Shown piece by piece: positions 5,892 through 6,032 of a stretch of 6,032 nucleotides of DNA. The position numbers and the translations under genes were made by a program. Position 1 is the stretch's first letter; each line of letters begins with the position of its first letter. Under the pieces are notes generated by a model. The model saw only the letters and a program-made list of their open reading frames with translations. It ran no database searches and was not told the origin of the DNA. This stretch comes from an uncultured Bacilli bacterium (lineage in GTDB: Bacteria > Bacillota_I > Bacilli_A > RF39 > UBA660). Where the stretch lies: contig CAKOMC010000060.1 in assembly GCA_934096535.1 (NCBI GenBank), positions 1-6,032 of the forward strand, in the 5' to 3' direction.

Positions 5892-6032
5892 ATATTATGA
5901 CAATATTAGCAAAGAAATAAAAGATTATTTTGAAATTTTAGAACCAAATTTCCCCGAATGGTTAAATGAATATATAGATACAAAAGAATTATTATCACAG
6001 CAATATATTAGTGTTACTTGTGGCACTATTTA
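5884..6032 (+). CDS. N-terminal fragment of a probable HD-domain phosphohydrolase, cut by the window edge
   Basis: Forty-nine codons plus two bases are visible. The pattern of a YYDNISKEIKDYFEIL helix, then FPEWLNEYIDTKE and finally ISVTCGTI, resembles the first 50 residues of a family of Bacillota HD-domain metal-dependent phosphohydrolases, where a CGT-Y motif precedes the HD metal-binding core. The HD motif itself would lie beyond the window, so no catalytic residue can be checked. The start is supported by AAGGAG at 5868-5873 and by the 8-base ATGAGTAA overlap with the preceding stop, so it was probably once co-transcribed with the DUF4145-like gene whose tail lies upstream. The substrate is unknown. 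It is a confident reading frame with a tentative family. Confidence 0.6.
   Translation, partial: MSKYYDNISKEIKDYFEILEPNFPEWLNEYIDTKELLSQQYISVTCGTI

Noticed and set aside
1..6032. CRISPR array, tRNA, rRNA, transposase or alternative genetic code
   Set aside because: There are no regularly spaced repeats, no RNA-gene signatures and no transposase-like frames; UGA acts as a stop and Trp is encoded by UGG.

Overview
The window comes from an AT-rich, low-GC bacterium that uses the standard code: UGG encodes Trp, and UGA is the stop of at least one intact gene. Strong AGGAGG-type ribosome sites, A/T-biased codons and the character of the proteins point to Bacillota, perhaps a gut Bacilli/RF39- or Clostridia-like lineage. 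That placement is inference from style, because no rRNA or tRNA is present.

Bases 1-3205 hold the end of a Tad-like / type IV-pilus-like secretion operon on the + strand. It has a CpaF-family secretion ATPase (5' end cut by the window edge) with a long Asn-rich tail, then two membrane platform proteins of the type II secretion F family (TadB-like and TadC-like). The three genes are packed with gaps of 11 and 2 bases and end at a clear intrinsic terminator. No pilin or prepilin peptidase lies in the visible part.

Bases 3206-3423 are a structured intergenic spacer. It carries a minus-strand G-quadruplex motif, a near-perfect 17-bp GC-cored palindrome, and an extended -10 promoter that fires into the next gene. 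Bases 3424-4923 encode a 499-residue soluble protein of unknown function.

Bases 5001-5345 encode a short inorganic pyrophosphatase-family protein. Bases 5346-5891 look like decayed, recombined DNA: a remnant of a gene end, then a broken lipoprotein gene. The latter has an out-of-frame poly-A tract after its start codon and a lost lipobox cysteine, and its body switches partway from a lipoprotein/Ig-like-family head to what looks like the tail of a DUF4145-type protein. Its stop overlaps the start of the last gene by 8 bases. That last gene, cut by the right edge, resembles the N-terminus of a Bacillota HD-domain phosphohydrolase family.

The left half is therefore a conserved machine, and the right end (about 5346 onward) is an accessory, rearranging region. 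I found no CRISPR array, tRNA, rRNA or transposase. The most unusual items are the chimeric frameshifted gene and the G4-plus-palindrome spacer; I do not see a complete undescribed system.
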